Below, piece by piece: positions 35,210-44,841 of a stretch of 64,000 bases of DNA. The notes under the pieces were generated by a model. The model had not been told where the DNA came from. It saw only the letters and a list, made by a program, of their open reading frames with translations, and made no database searches. The stretch comes from Brevibacterium oceani (GTDB lineage Bacteria; Actinomycetota; Actinomycetes; Actinomycetales; Brevibacteriaceae). The DNA lies in NCBI RefSeq assembly GCF_013623835.1, contig NZ_JABKDE010000008.1:1-64000 (forward strand), in the 5' to 3' direction. Numbering within the stretch: position 1 is the stretch's first letter; each line of letters opens with the position of its first letter. The translations under genes and the position numbers were made by a program.

Positions 35210-36249
35210 CTCAACGCAGCAGCAAAAGGAAAGCCGCATGGCTTCTGGTCGTGCTCACACCCCTCATCGCCGAACTGTCATTGGGCTCCACTCCGATCAC
35301 GCTTGCCTGGTTTGTGATTCTCTGGGTCCCTGTCTATGGTGCCGGCGTGCTCCTGATCCGTGAGCTGACCTTTCGAGCCGGTCGCGGATGGCCGAGTCTG
35401 GTGGTCTTGGGAGTCGCCTATGAGCTCCTCGAAGACGGACTCGGACTGCAGGCCCTGACCAGTCCGCATCTCTACGATGCCGCTCAATGGGGCCTGCGCG
35501 TCTTCGGTTTCAATGTTCCCTATTGGGAGGCGAATGCGCTCTATCACATCGTCTTCACGGTCCTCATCCCCATCGCCCTCGTCGAACTCCTCTTCCCCGA
35601 GCAGCGCAGACGCCCGTACCTGAGGAAACGCACCACGACCCTCGTTGCCGTAGTGGCCGTCCTCGGCACTGCGATCCTTCGGGTGGCTGTGCCGCCTTCA
35701 CAAGATCCCGGATATCAGGCTCCGATGCCATATATCGTCGCGTTTGCGATCGTCATCGTCGGCCTGGGCATCATCGCGCTCGTCGTGCTTCCCCGACGAT
35801 TCGATTCCGACGGAACGCCTCTGTCATCACGAACGTCGCGGGCACTGGCGCCCGTGAATCTTTGGTGGTGGCGGATCGGGGCCGGCGCGGCAGTCCTGGT
35901 CGGAATGTACCTCACCTTCCCCACCTTCGGAGCAGAGCAGCCGGTCTTCACCCAGGGGTCACTCGTCCTGGTGCCGATGCTGCTCGCATTGGCTCTCACG
36001 GCTGTCTCCGCCTGGATCCTCAATGCGGCGTCGCGATCGGAACAATGGAACGAGCGCTCTACGCTCGCCGTGATCGCGGGGGCACTTGTCGCCCACACCG
36101 TGGGTGGGATGATCTTCCTCATGCCCAATACGATCAACCTCATCGGTCTGGTCGTCATCCTCGTCGTGACCGTCCTCGCGATGATCGGGCTCGATCGTCG
36201 CCTGCAAGTACGTATCTCGCGCGGGACAGCAGGCGATCACGTCCGCTGA
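35206..36249 (+). CDS. Polytopic membrane protein, function unknown
   Basis: A 347-residue protein with about nine or ten hydrophobic segments (for instance ITLAWFVILWVPVYGAGVLL, YIVAFAIVIVGLGIIALVVL and TINLIGLVVILVVTVLAMIG). Between segments a conserved-looking VAYELLEDGLGLQ and a charged FPEQRRRPYLRKR loop occur. No transporter or enzyme signature is recognisable. Co-transcribed with the TetR gene, which suggests a drug- or stress-linked role, but this is only context. Confidence 0.75.
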   Translation: MTQRSSKRKAAWLLVVLTPLIAELSLGSTPITLAWFVILWVPVYGAGVLLIRELTFRAGRGWPSLVVLGVAYELLEDGLGLQALTSPHLYDAAQWGLRVFGFNVPYWEANALYHIVFTVLIPIALVELLFPEQRRRPYLRKRTTTLVAVVAVLGTAILRVAVPPSQDPGYQAPMPYIVAFAIVIVGLGIIALVVLPRRFDSDGTPLSSRTSRALAPVNLWWWRIGAGAAVLVGMYLTFPTFGAEQPVFTQGSLVLVPMLLALALTAVSAWILNAASRSEQWNERSTLAVIAGALVAHTVGGMIFLMPNTINLIGLVVILVVTVLAMIGLDRRLQVRISRGTAGDHVR

Positions 36250-36336
36250 CTCTGCCTGTCTGTTCCCGACAGACTTCGCCGATGCCGATGAGGCTGGGCC
36301 CTCCCCACAGGGGTTCTCGGCCACTAGACCGCCAGC

Positions 36337-36747
36337 ATGAAGCCACTGACGACGATCATGTCATTGCCGGTTGTCGACCCCGACCGCACGGCAGAGTTCT
36401 ACCGCGACGGCCTCGGCCTCGAGACAGACGGGGTCGAGGACGGCATCGTCGCCTTCGAGCTGCCGAATCTGTCCGTCTTCTTCATTGCGGCAGACGAGTA
36501 CGGTGAGTACCTCGCTCTTTCGGGGCCAGCAGGTTCGAAGGACCCGGTTCCCGGAGCCAGCATCATCTCCTGTGCTTTTGCCACCCGAGGGGAAATCGAC
36601 GATGTCATCGACCGGGCCGTCGCTGCCGGCGGGTCCGCAGAGCCGGCGCAGGATGTCGACGCATCGTACATGGGCTACTTCGCCGACCAGGACGGGTACA
36701 TCTGGGAGCTCGTCGCCAATGAGCAGACGGCGAAGGCGGCAACGTAA
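36337..36747 (+). CDS. VOC-superfamily (glyoxalase/bleomycin-resistance-type) protein
   Basis: A 136-residue paired beta-alpha-beta-beta-beta fold. MSLPVVDPDRTAEFYRDGLG and the closing YMGYFADQDGYIWELV are the usual first and last motifs; the terminal Glu is a typical metal ligand, while the first-strand His is absent. Such proteins may be lyases, dioxygenases or antibiotic-binding proteins. A single gene with its own start, at the edge of the low-GC island; the 265 bp that follow hold no gene. Confidence 0.8.
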   Translation: MKPLTTIMSLPVVDPDRTAEFYRDGLGLETDGVEDGIVAFELPNLSVFFIAADEYGEYLALSGPAGSKDPVPGASIISCAFATRGEIDDVIDRAVAAGGSAEPAQDVDASYMGYFADQDGYIWELVANEQTAKAAT

Positions 36748-37012
36748 AGCTAGCTTCGGTCAAGAGCAGAAGAAAACACCTCCTTTCAATCGATACTCTT
36801 CGATCGGCAAAATCCCGATTCGGTCGTTGCGACGTGCATAACGAATGCGCCCGCAACTACACATTGTCTTCGTCTGCCGACGGGATGGAAGCAACCGAAA
36901 TCGATTCTAATTCCGGCCCACAACGTAACGACAGCAAACTGAATCCAGTACTAACCCACAGCGTTTGAACTTGGCGCTACTTATACTCCGTTGCGAAAAG
37001 AGCTTGGTCGCG

Positions 37013-38089
37013 CTAGTTCACTATTTCGGAGTTCCACCGATCAACCCAACCGGATAGGTTCTGCGCAATCGCCTTTGAATCCTGTTCGATGAGTGCGCTG
37101 ATCGCATCCTCGCCGTAAGGGATGAAATTGTCATTGAGATAGCTATCGTCCAATTTCACCTCCTTATTGGTTGGCCCCTCGGCGATCGCCTTGACGAATT
37201 CCGAGTTCGTTTTTGCCGCAAGTTGATAATCGATGTACGCATGTGCTTCGTCTAGCATGTTCGTGCCAGCGGGAACACACATTGCCGATAACACGGCGAT
37301 GGCGCCTTCTTTCGGTACGACGAAGTCGACCGGTGCGCCACTCTTCTTCAATGCGCTAGCACGGTCCGCGTACCAGGGGCCCATATAGGCCTCACCAGAT
37401 GATAAAAGCTTGCTCATCTCGTCAGGCGTCTTGTAGTAGGAGACAATGTTGTCCGACAACTTCTTGACTGCGCTGAATCCCGGGTCGATAGCGTTCTCAT
37501 TTCCGCCATTCAACTTGGCCGACTGCACAAGAAACTGATAGCCAGCTGTTCCACCGATGTCACTTATGGCGATTTTGTCTTTAAGATTCGAGTCCCACAG
37601 GTCGTTCCAACTGTTCGGCGGAGTATCGACCTTCTCAGTGTTATAGGCGATTCCCGTCATCGACACCAGTTCCGCAACCCAATAACCTTCTTCGTCCACT
37701 GCCAACGGATAAATGTCACTTAGTGAGGAGAGTTTGTCCGTGTCGATCTTTTGCACGAGATCGGCTGCGATTGCTTGGTAAATGACCGCGAGATCCATAT
37801 ACGCAACATCGTAGGCTGGGCTGTCTTTCGGCGACGACTTCAAGCGAGCCAGGGCATCGCTCGAGATTGCGGTAGTTACGTCCACCGATGTGCCGCTGTC
37901 CTTCTGGAATGGCGCGACGACTGTATCCTCGACTGCCTTTTGGAACGTTCCTCCGAAGCTGTTGATCTGCAGCGAGGATCGATTATTTCCCCCGCTTTGT
38001 TCTCTCGGCCGGCACCCTACCAACAACGGGATGCTGAGCGTCGCTAGGCCAACGCCAGTCAGCAACTTTCGACGGTCCATGGTCGTCAT
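37013..38089 (-). CDS. ABC importer substrate-binding lipoprotein (PotD/family 1 type)
   Basis: A 358-residue solute-binding protein. The N-terminus has MDRRKLLTG, a hydrophobic core and the lipobox LLVGC, so it is a lipoprotein; the Arg pair could also suit the Tat route. The body follows the spermidine/putrescine or iron family 1 layout (SFGGTFQKAVEDTVVAPFQK, GIAYNTEKVDTPPNSWNDLW, EGYWVAELVSMTG). ATG 38089 is chosen because GAAGGA has correct spacing; 38095 and 38080 are alternatives. It is the last gene of the island operon, unusually far from its permease and ATPase genes. Confidence 0.85.
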   Translation of the reverse strand: MTTMDRRKLLTGVGLATLSIPLLVGCRPREQSGGNNRSSLQINSFGGTFQKAVEDTVVAPFQKDSGTSVDVTTAISSDALARLKSSPKDSPAYDVAYMDLAVIYQAIAADLVQKIDTDKLSSLSDIYPLAVDEEGYWVAELVSMTGIAYNTEKVDTPPNSWNDLWDSNLKDKIAISDIGGTAGYQFLVQSAKLNGGNENAIDPGFSAVKKLSDNIVSYYKTPDEMSKLLSSGEAYMGPWYADRASALKKSGAPVDFVVPKEGAIAVLSAMCVPAGTNMLDEAHAYIDYQLAAKTNSEFVKAIAEGPTNKEVKLDDSYLNDNFIPYGEDAISALIEQDSKAIAQNLSGWVDRWNSEIVN

Positions 38090-38130
38090 AGTCATTCCTT
38101 CTTTGAATCCGAACTGTGCAATTGGGTTCT

Positions 38131-38946
38131 CTAGTGCTGTGTTCTCCCGGCGTCGACGGACACGGTCGACCCGGTGATATAGGAAGCGGAATCTGAGAGC
38201 AGAAAACTGACCGGTTCAGCAATTTCCCGCGGAAGTCCGATGCGCGGGATCATATAGTCGCTCAATGAGGCAGCCCGCTCGCGAGACTCCCCTTTGCGTC
38301 CTTCTTGCACTTGACGTGCCAAGGCCGTGTCGACCTGCCCGGGACAGACACAATTGACTCGGACGTTTCGACCAGCCAGATCCAACGCCATGGCTTTGGT
38401 AAGTCCGACTGCTGCATGTTTGGAAGCGACATAAGCCGCGAGTTGTGGAAGGGCGCGGAGTCCAGCTCCTGACGCGACGTTGACGATGCTCGCGGGGCGA
38501 TGCATTAGCGGCGCGAACGCTCGTGTCGTATTCCGGATTCCGCCAACATTGACAGCGAACGTGCGTTCCCATTCTTCGTCTGTAGTCTCGAACACATCAC
38601 CTGTGGGCGAGACACCTGCCACATTCACAATACCGTTGACGGTGAGTTCAGCATGTTTGAGGTCGTCTGCGATGTCCGACATCCGTGAGTAGTCACGAAC
38701 GTCACATTCAAAAACGGCACTCTTGCCCGGAGCGCGGTCGAATCGGACCGAGGTGGAGCTCTGCGTCGCTCGAGGGGAATGGCCACTGTCCTTGCCAGCT
38801 TCTGACGAGGCCCGATCCAGCCCAAGGACCGAATAGCCCTCAGTGACCAGCTTCTCCAGGCAGGCCGCCCCTATGCCGTTTGATGCTCCCGTGACGATTA
38901 CGAGTTTCCGATCGCCGAGAGCGGTCTTCAGATCTACGGGAGTCAT
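38131..38946 (-). CDS. Short-chain dehydrogenase/reductase (FabG-like)
   Basis: A 271-residue SDR: VTGASNGIGAACLEKLVTEG cofactor motif, IVNVAGVSP in place of NNAG, catalytic Ser in NVASGAG and YVASK. A 25-residue serine- and arginine-rich insert follows the second strand (GLDRASSEAGKDSG onward). C-terminal FLLSDSASYITGSTVSVDAG is typical. ATG 38946 overlaps the stop of the deacetylase gene. One of two SDRs in the operon, so the pathway likely has two alcohol or carbonyl steps. Confidence 0.85.
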   Translation of the reverse strand: MTPVDLKTALGDRKLVIVTGASNGIGAACLEKLVTEGYSVLGLDRASSEAGKDSGHSPRATQSSTSVRFDRAPGKSAVFECDVRDYSRMSDIADDLKHAELTVNGIVNVAGVSPTGDVFETTDEEWERTFAVNVGGIRNTTRAFAPLMHRPASIVNVASGAGLRALPQLAAYVASKHAAVGLTKAMALDLAGRNVRVNCVCPGQVDTALARQVQEGRKGESRERAASLSDYMIPRIGLPREIAEPVSFLLSDSASYITGSTVSVDAGRTQH

Positions 38947-39746
38947 CGACCAGTATTGCTTTCTCGAATTCGCGCAGCGTAATCCTCGCAAGCGATGAAC
39001 TCACCGTCCCCCGATTCTAGAATGTGGCGGACCGTCTGTTCGAGAACAGTAAGTCGGGAGTGCCTGCCGATCACTTGCGGATGCATTCCGATTAGCATGT
39101 GCGTGCCTGGTTCGGTTCGTAGTCCCTCGAATTCGGCGATCCATGACTCGACAACTGCACTCGGGGCCGCCATAGTCCGCCCTGGAAGTCGGTTGGAATA
39201 TAGGAAGAACGGCGCGTCGTCCAGTACCCAGGCAAACGGGAGTTCCACGATGTCGGTGACTCTCCCGCGGTCTGTGAGCCAATGCGCAGTGTCGCTGTCG
39301 AATAGGTTCGACGAGTAAGAGAAACCGAACTCCTCCATGAGCGTGATCGTGTTCTCTGTTAGCTCGCCTGCTGGAGAGCGCCACCCCTTCGGTTTCCGAC
39401 CTGTGGCTGAAACGATGGCGTCCCACCCTTTCTGGAATTCCTCCCGCTCCGCAGACTCGTCCAATTCGTCTGACCACGTATGGGTGTAGCTGTGGTGTTC
39501 TACGACGTGTCCGCGCTCCAGAATTGACTCGACCGCAACAGGGTGATTTTCGATGACCTCCCCGGGAACGAAAAACGTGGCGGGAAGGTCATACCGAGAC
39601 AGCAGACTCAATATCCTCGGCAGACCAACTTCCGGTCCGTAGGTACCTTGGGATACCCAAACAGGTTTGCCTTTTCCTTTCGGGTCTCTTGCTGTCCATA
39701 GGTTTTCTGCATCCATGTCGAAGGTCAGCATCACGGGAAGACTCAT
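38943..39746 (-). CDS. Polysaccharide-deacetylase (NodB/PuuE-type) hydrolase
   Basis: A 267-residue NodB-fold metal hydrolase. LTFDMDAENLW gives the Asp pair, ATFFVPGE and VEHHSYTHTW the His-x3-His metal site, and GWRSPAGE the catalytic Arg block. The layout is that of PuuE-type allantoinases and cyclic-amide or peptidoglycan deacetylases rather than chitin deacetylase, since no signal peptide is present and the protein is cytoplasmic. It overlaps the amidase stop by 4 bp; together they suggest cleavage of amide or cyclic-imide bonds. Confidence 0.82.
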   Translation of the reverse strand: MSLPVMLTFDMDAENLWTARDPKGKGKPVWVSQGTYGPEVGLPRILSLLSRYDLPATFFVPGEVIENHPVAVESILERGHVVEHHSYTHTWSDELDESAEREEFQKGWDAIVSATGRKPKGWRSPAGELTENTITLMEEFGFSYSSNLFDSDTAHWLTDRGRVTDIVELPFAWVLDDAPFFLYSNRLPGRTMAAPSAVVESWIAEFEGLRTEPGTHMLIGMHPQVIGRHSRLTVLEQTVRHILESGDGEFIACEDYAARIRESNTGR

Positions 39747-41137
39747 GGCATTTCTCCTTTAATCATCGAGGGTGATGGTGCTTTCAGGCAGACGTGTTCG
39801 GCGAGTTCGATGAGCCGTTCTTCGTCGAAGGGAACGGAGACGAGCTGGAGACCGACCGGAAGCCCGTCTATATGCCCGCAGGGAATAGTCACCGCTGGAA
39901 ATCCGGTGAAGTTCATCAGGAATGTGTTAGCCACGAAGGAGGCACGTGCGTCCTCCGGCAACGGCTGGACACCCCGTGGAATCAGCGGAGCCGTGATCTG
40001 GACAGTCGGGGTGGCCACGATCAGGTCTTCTTCCAAGAGTGAGAAGATCGCGTCCGTGGCGTGGAATTGAGCTTCCAATCCGCGGGAGTATTCAGCGCCG
40101 GAGACCTCACGCGCTCCGCGCAGGTGGTGTCGCGCATAGTCGGTTAGCTGGTCACTGAATGGAGAATCCAGCAATTCGCCACCGCCGCTTGCCAGCCTGT
40201 CAGCTTTCATCATCGCGTAGAAGAGGTCCGTGTACTCTTTGCTCGGCAGTGAGCTGCCGTCATCAATGAGATCAACTGACAGCTCATCGGCGAGATTTGC
40301 CGCGGCAGTCTTCACGATGCGGCTCACTCGTGCGTCACATTTGACCATTCCGTTGCGCTCGATCCATCTTATTCCCCGGACATGGCCGCGACGAGTCGGC
40401 AGCACAGGCGGACAGATTCCACGACTGAGAGGATCGTCGGCATTAGCCTGAGTCATCACGTCCAGCATCAGCTGGAGGTCACGGGGAAATCTGGTGATCG
40501 GACCTGCCGCACTGAAATTCCGGGTGGAGATGCCGTGCCTCGATCTCGGCAAACGCCCGCGGCTTGGCATCAGTCCGAATACTCCATTGAGAGCGGCCGG
40601 AATTCTCACAGAGCCACCACCATCACTGCCAAGCGCGATCGGTGTCAGTCCCATCGCTACAGATGCCGCGGCTCCTCCGCTCGAGCCACCGGCTATTCGT
40701 CGACGGTCCCATGCATTTCTACATTCACCCATGAGTTTGTTCACTGTTCGGATGAACACTGCGAATTCAGGGGTGTTCGTCTTGCCGACGAGTACACCTC
40801 CGGCGTTGATCAGGCGTTCGACGGGCGCATAGCTCTCCGACGGCACATTATCGTCAAAGATTGTGGAGCCGTATGTCGTCCTCATGCCTGCAGTGTCGTA
40901 GGTGTCCTTGACGGAGAACGGGACTCCGGCGAGCGGCCCCGGATCTTTGCCTAGGGCGACCAATTCATCCACCCGAGCCGCTTGTTCCAGTGCCGCATCT
41001 TCGGCGACGGTTATGAACGAATTCAGTTGCGGCTCAAAAGCTCGGATGCGCTCGAGGTGAGCTGAGACGACATCGACAGCGGCGACCTCCCCGGATCGCA
41101 CTTGCTCAGCGATCTCTGCTGCGGAACGATCGATCAT
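39743..41137 (-). CDS. Amidase-signature family enzyme
   Basis: A 464-residue amidase with the Ser-cisSer-Lys triad: Lys in GVPFSVKDTYDTAG, the Gly/Ser-rich AGGSSGGAAASVA, and the nucleophile in GSDGGGSVRIPAA. The family hydrolyses amides or indole-acetamide-like compounds. ATG 41137 follows GGGAGG at 7 nt. Translation is coupled to the upstream SDR (4-bp overlap). Its C-terminal MNFTGFPAVTIPCG is the standard end motif. Confidence 0.9.
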   Translation of the reverse strand: MIDRSAAEIAEQVRSGEVAAVDVVSAHLERIRAFEPQLNSFITVAEDAALEQAARVDELVALGKDPGPLAGVPFSVKDTYDTAGMRTTYGSTIFDDNVPSESYAPVERLINAGGVLVGKTNTPEFAVFIRTVNKLMGECRNAWDRRRIAGGSSGGAAASVAMGLTPIALGSDGGGSVRIPAALNGVFGLMPSRGRLPRSRHGISTRNFSAAGPITRFPRDLQLMLDVMTQANADDPLSRGICPPVLPTRRGHVRGIRWIERNGMVKCDARVSRIVKTAAANLADELSVDLIDDGSSLPSKEYTDLFYAMMKADRLASGGGELLDSPFSDQLTDYARHHLRGAREVSGAEYSRGLEAQFHATDAIFSLLEEDLIVATPTVQITAPLIPRGVQPLPEDARASFVANTFLMNFTGFPAVTIPCGHIDGLPVGLQLVSVPFDEERLIELAEHVCLKAPSPSMIKGEMP

Positions 41138-41883
41138 GACCAGCCTCCCCACGCGCTCCAGCCCCCATCAACAGCTATCGTCTGTCCGGTGACGTAGCTC
41201 GCATCTGTGGAAAGTAAGAATTCGATTGTTGAAGCGACTTCCTGCGGTTCTCCGAATCGACCAAGTGGAGTGCGTTCTAGCACTCCGGAGGGATCAAGCA
41301 GTCCGGTATCGAAGTTGCGCTGGACCAACGGGGTCACTATCGTTCCCGGCGATACGGCGTTGACCCGCACTCCACGGGGACCCCATTCCGACGCGAGTCC
41401 CCGGACCAGCCCCTCGATACCTGCCTTCACCGCTCCGTAACCGACCCTCTCTGGGACCGCGAGGCGGGCAGCGACGCTGGACGTGATGACGACGGCGCCT
41501 TTGCTTTCCGCTAGAGGTGCGCTAGTTGCCCGACACAGTCGAGCGGCGGCCAATAAATGGGTTTCGAATAGTCGCAGCCACCCTTCGTCATCGATTTTCT
41601 CGAATTCTTTAGTCAGTCCCGCACCCGCGTTGCTCACCACGCCGGATAACTGTCCTGGCAGACTTTGCACAGCATCGAGGAGACTGTTGATCGTCGAGGT
41701 TTCAGCAACGTCTCCGCACACCGAGGCCACGCTCGCGCCCTTCGATCGAAGCGATCGTTCGACCGCAGCGGTCTCGGTGTTGTCCAACCCGTGAATGACG
41801 ATGGCATGCCCAGAGTCTGCGAGCCGTTCGGCTGTGGCACGACCGATCCCGCTAGAGGAACCGGTGATCAGAACGACGCTCAT
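41134..41883 (-). CDS. Short-chain dehydrogenase/reductase (FabG-like)
   Basis: A 249-residue classical SDR: LITGSSSGIGRATAERLADS, VVSNAGAGLTKEF, Ser in ITSSVAARL and Tyr-Lys in VGYGAVKAG, with NAVSPGTIVTPLV and SYVTGQTIAVDGGW at the end. Length and motifs are those of 3-oxoacyl-ACP reductase relatives that oxidise secondary alcohols. It lies between the permease and amidase genes. Confidence 0.9.
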   Translation of the reverse strand: MSVVLITGSSSGIGRATAERLADSGHAIVIHGLDNTETAAVERSLRSKGASVASVCGDVAETSTINSLLDAVQSLPGQLSGVVSNAGAGLTKEFEKIDDEGWLRLFETHLLAAARLCRATSAPLAESKGAVVITSSVAARLAVPERVGYGAVKAGIEGLVRGLASEWGPRGVRVNAVSPGTIVTPLVQRNFDTGLLDPSGVLERTPLGRFGEPQEVASTIEFLLSTDASYVTGQTIAVDGGWSAWGGWS

Positions 41884-41886
41884 GAA

Positions 41887-42702
41887 TCAAACCTCTTTCG
41901 TTGAAAAATGTGTCGACAGGAAAACGATCACGACACTTATGCACACCAGCACCGATGAGATAGCTGCGACCGAAGGATCATTGGAATACTGGACGTACGA
42001 AAAGATTGTCACCGGGAGTGTTTCGAACCGGGAGCTCGTCAGGAAGAGTGTCACGACAGCCTCGTCGAACGAGATGACGAAGGCGAAGATCGCGCCGCTG
42101 ATGATGCTGCCGCGGATGGACGGCAACACAATGTCGAAGAATGTGCGAAACGAACCGGCCCCCAGCGAATGGGCCGCGTCTTCTAGCCGTCGATCCAGAG
42201 ACTGCAGGCCCGCGAGCACACTTCTCAAGACAAATGGCGATGCCACAATGACGTGAGCGAGCAGACCGCCGACGAACGTGCCATTGTATCCATATGAGGT
42301 GAGTACGAACAGCGCCCCCAACCCGAGAATGACTGCGGGCAGTGTCAGAGGCGAGAGGAAGATTTGCTCGAGTGCGAACCCGAGTCGCCCACCGAGACGA
42401 CTGACGCCGAACGCCGCTGGAACTCCACAGATCACCGAGACTGCAGTGGTTGAGAGACCCAGCAGAGCACTGGTAATGAGCGACTGGGTGAAGGAGTCGT
42501 TGCCGAATGCTTCGCCATACCACTTCAGCGAGAATCCTTGTGGGGGAAAGTTCAGATAGCCTTCGGTTGTGAACGACGAGACGATGACCACGGCCAATGG
42601 TGCTATGACGAAGAGGATGATGACCGCGGTGATCATCCACAGGAGCACCTGAGGCAGTCGCAGTCGTCGGAGTTTCCTAGCAGAGCGAGGATCAGTTGAC
42701 AC
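41887..42702 (-). CDS. ABC importer permease (PotC type)
   Basis: A 271-residue inner-membrane permease with six helices. The EAA loop reads LEDAAHSLGAGSFRTFFDIV followed by LPSIRGSI, which contacts the ATPase. The gene starts with GTG, overlapping the end of the partner permease by 11 bp. With the second permease, ATPase and binding protein it forms an importer of the polyamine/iron/thiamine-like family; the ligand is unknown. Confidence 0.92.
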   Translation of the reverse strand: MSTDPRSARKLRRLRLPQVLLWMITAVIILFVIAPLAVVIVSSFTTEGYLNFPPQGFSLKWYGEAFGNDSFTQSLITSALLGLSTTAVSVICGVPAAFGVSRLGGRLGFALEQIFLSPLTLPAVILGLGALFVLTSYGYNGTFVGGLLAHVIVASPFVLRSVLAGLQSLDRRLEDAAHSLGAGSFRTFFDIVLPSIRGSIISGAIFAFVISFDEAVVTLFLTSSRFETLPVTIFSYVQYSNDPSVAAISSVLVCISVVIVFLSTHFSTKEV

Positions 42703-43633
42703 GACGGAACACCACCTGAATGGAGAGAATGAGAGCGGTGAGGACCATCAGCACGATCCCCAGCGCGGAAGCCAACGGCCAGTTCTGCGACGTCATCGCT
42801 TGGTCATAGATCGACGTGACTATAGTTGACACTTTTCCGCCTCCGAGCAATTGCGGAGTTACCAGTGCGCTCATCGACGTCACAAAGGTCAGCACCGCCC
42901 CGGCGACAAGGCCGGGATAAGTCTGTGGAAGGGTGATTCGGAAGAACGCTCCGAGCGGTGTCGAGCCTAATGATCGCGCCGCATCCTCGAGTCGTGGATC
43001 AGCAGTGGCGTACGAAGCGATCAGGCTCATCGCCATGAATGGCATGTAGGTATGCACGAGGCCTATGACAACTCCAGTCGGACTGTAGAGCAGCTGGACG
43101 GGTATGCCCAGATCACTCACGAACGACTGAAGTAGCCCGTTCGAGTTGAGTAGAACTGTCCAGCCGAAGGTCTTGACAACAACCGACACCATCATCGGTG
43201 TGAGAACCACTGCTAGCAGCAGACCGCGAAGAACACGCGGTCCACGATTGATGAGATGAGCCAAGGGATAGGACAGCAGCGCAGCAATGACCGTCGTAAC
43301 TGCCGCCATCGACAGAGTACGAAGGACGAGCGAACGATACAGCGGGCTGGAGAGTACGATGCCGATTTGATCCAAAGACCACGCCGGGATCTGAAGGCCA
43401 GTCCCCAAGTCGAACTGGTCAAATGAGAACCGGAGGACCGTGAGCATCGGGAGCAAAAAGCCGATGATGAAGATGATCGTTAGGGGCAACATCGGCAAGA
43501 TCGATTTCCAGACGCCGGCACGAATTCGCTTGCTGCTTCGCGACATTCCGGCGCGATTGCCGGTGCTGGTTTCAACCGATGCTGATCGTTGCGCCGTGAG
43601 CAGCGACCCGGCCGTCGACGGTTCAATCGGCAT
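42692..43633 (-). CDS. ABC importer permease (PotB type)
   Basis: A 313-residue permease with a longer cytoplasmic N-terminus, about six helices and the EAA loop LEDAARSLGSTPLGAFFRIT. ATG 43633 overlaps the ATPase stop; a GTG seven codons upstream is possible. It pairs with the adjacent PotC-type permease. Confidence 0.9.
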   Translation of the reverse strand: MPIEPSTAGSLLTAQRSASVETSTGNRAGMSRSSKRIRAGVWKSILPMLPLTIIFIIGFLLPMLTVLRFSFDQFDLGTGLQIPAWSLDQIGIVLSSPLYRSLVLRTLSMAAVTTVIAALLSYPLAHLINRGPRVLRGLLLAVVLTPMMVSVVVKTFGWTVLLNSNGLLQSFVSDLGIPVQLLYSPTGVVIGLVHTYMPFMAMSLIASYATADPRLEDAARSLGSTPLGAFFRITLPQTYPGLVAGAVLTFVTSMSALVTPQLLGGGKVSTIVTSIYDQAMTSQNWPLASALGIVLMVLTALILSIQVVFRRVN

Positions 43634-44702
43634 GAGTCGGCCCGCTTCGATCACAATTAGGAATTAGAGCGATCTCCTCCGGATCAAAGCCCACTGTCAG
43701 TTGGTCTCCCGCCGCTATCCGGTGGGCGCCTGAAGCTGTCATCTGCAAATTTTGACCGTGCATCTCAATCTCAAGATGTGAAGTCGATCCGTAGTAAAAC
43801 GACTCAGCAACCCTGGTCGCGAGTCGGGCGTGTCCGTCCGGCGGATTTGGCTTCAGCGCTTCCGGCCTGATGAGCATCTGGACTGTCGATCCGCTCGTGT
43901 AGTCATAAGGTCCGCGAGGAATTGGAAGTCGACCGCAGAAACATTCGATATCTACAGTCGACGAATTGACCGATCGCACTGTCGCGGGAATGAGATTGGC
44001 CTGCCCCACAAATTCTGCAATGAAACTGCTACATGGATTCCTGTAAATGTCGGCCGGACTGCCCAATTGCTCGATCCGCCCACCCGACAGTACGGCAATC
44101 CGATCAGACATACCGAAGGCTTCCTGACGATCGTGTGTGACCATTAGAGCGGTCAGACCACGATCGAGCTGAAGTCGACGTATCTCTTCGCCCACGTCTT
44201 TACGCAGGTTGGCATCAAGATTGGAAAGTGGCTCGTCCAAGAGCAGCACCTGTGGTTCCATCGCCAGCGCGCGCGCCAGCGCTACTCTTTGCTGCTGTCC
44301 TCCAGAAAGTCGAGACGGCTTCTTTTCCCCCTGCCCGCCGAGACGGACCAAATCAATGAGCGACTCAGCCGTCTTCCGGCGCGACGATCGCCCCACTCCC
44401 CGTATCCGCAACGCGTACTCAACATTCTCGAAAACTGACATGTGCGGAAACAGCGCATATGACTGAAACACTATTCCGATAGATCGCTTCTCGGGTGGCA
44501 ATGATGAGACATCTTTGCCCCCGATGATGAGTTGCCCCTGACTTGGGTGGAGGAATCCGCCAATTGCGCGCAGTGCAGTCGTCTTTCCGCTTCCGCTGGG
44601 ACCGAGGAGAGATACAAGTTCTCCAGCATCGACTTCGAGATCGAACCCCTCAAGAACGCGTGTGGAACCATAGTCGACTGAAATGCTTTTGATGTCGATC
44701 AT
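43623..44702 (-). CDS. ABC importer ATP-binding protein (PotA/FbpC type)
   Basis: A 359-residue ATPase. Walker A is GPSGSGKTT, Q-loop VFQSYALFPHMSV, signature LSGGQQQRVALARALA, Walker B VLLLDEPLSNLD, H-loop MVTHD. The C-terminal quarter is a TOBE domain (VQMLIRPEAL, LTVGFDPEEIALI). ATG 44702 is preferred: GAGGCG lies 8 nt before it, while the longer start at 44729 has no such site. First gene of the eight-gene island operon, divergent from the GntR regulator. Confidence 0.93.
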   Translation of the reverse strand: MIDIKSISVDYGSTRVLEGFDLEVDAGELVSLLGPSGSGKTTALRAIGGFLHPSQGQLIIGGKDVSSLPPEKRSIGIVFQSYALFPHMSVFENVEYALRIRGVGRSSRRKTAESLIDLVRLGGQGEKKPSRLSGGQQQRVALARALAMEPQVLLLDEPLSNLDANLRKDVGEEIRRLQLDRGLTALMVTHDRQEAFGMSDRIAVLSGGRIEQLGSPADIYRNPCSSFIAEFVGQANLIPATVRSVNSSTVDIECFCGRLPIPRGPYDYTSGSTVQMLIRPEALKPNPPDGHARLATRVAESFYYGSTSHLEIEMHGQNLQMTASGAHRIAAGDQLTVGFDPEEIALIPNCDRSGPTHAD

Positions 44703-44753
44703 CGTTGAATCGCCTCGTCTCTCCGTCATGGCTGGCGTCGCCCGAACCGGACG

Positions 44754-44768
44754 ACTGGTCCGACCAGT
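44754..44768. promoter_or_regulatory. FadR-type GntR operator ACTGGTC-C-GACCAGT
   Basis: A perfect 7+7 bp palindrome between the divergent ABC operon and the GntR gene. Its core TGGTCCGACCA (44756-44766) matches the TNGTnnnACNA consensus of FadR-subfamily GntR regulators. A TGGTCC half-site follows at 44776-44781 and TATGAT (44784-44789) is a likely -10 for the GntR gene. Confidence 0.75.
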
Positions 44769-44841
44769 AGTTCAGTGGTCCAGTATGATGAAGATAATTG
44801 TGAGCTATGACAAACTTCGAGTCAAGCAATGAGGAGGATCT

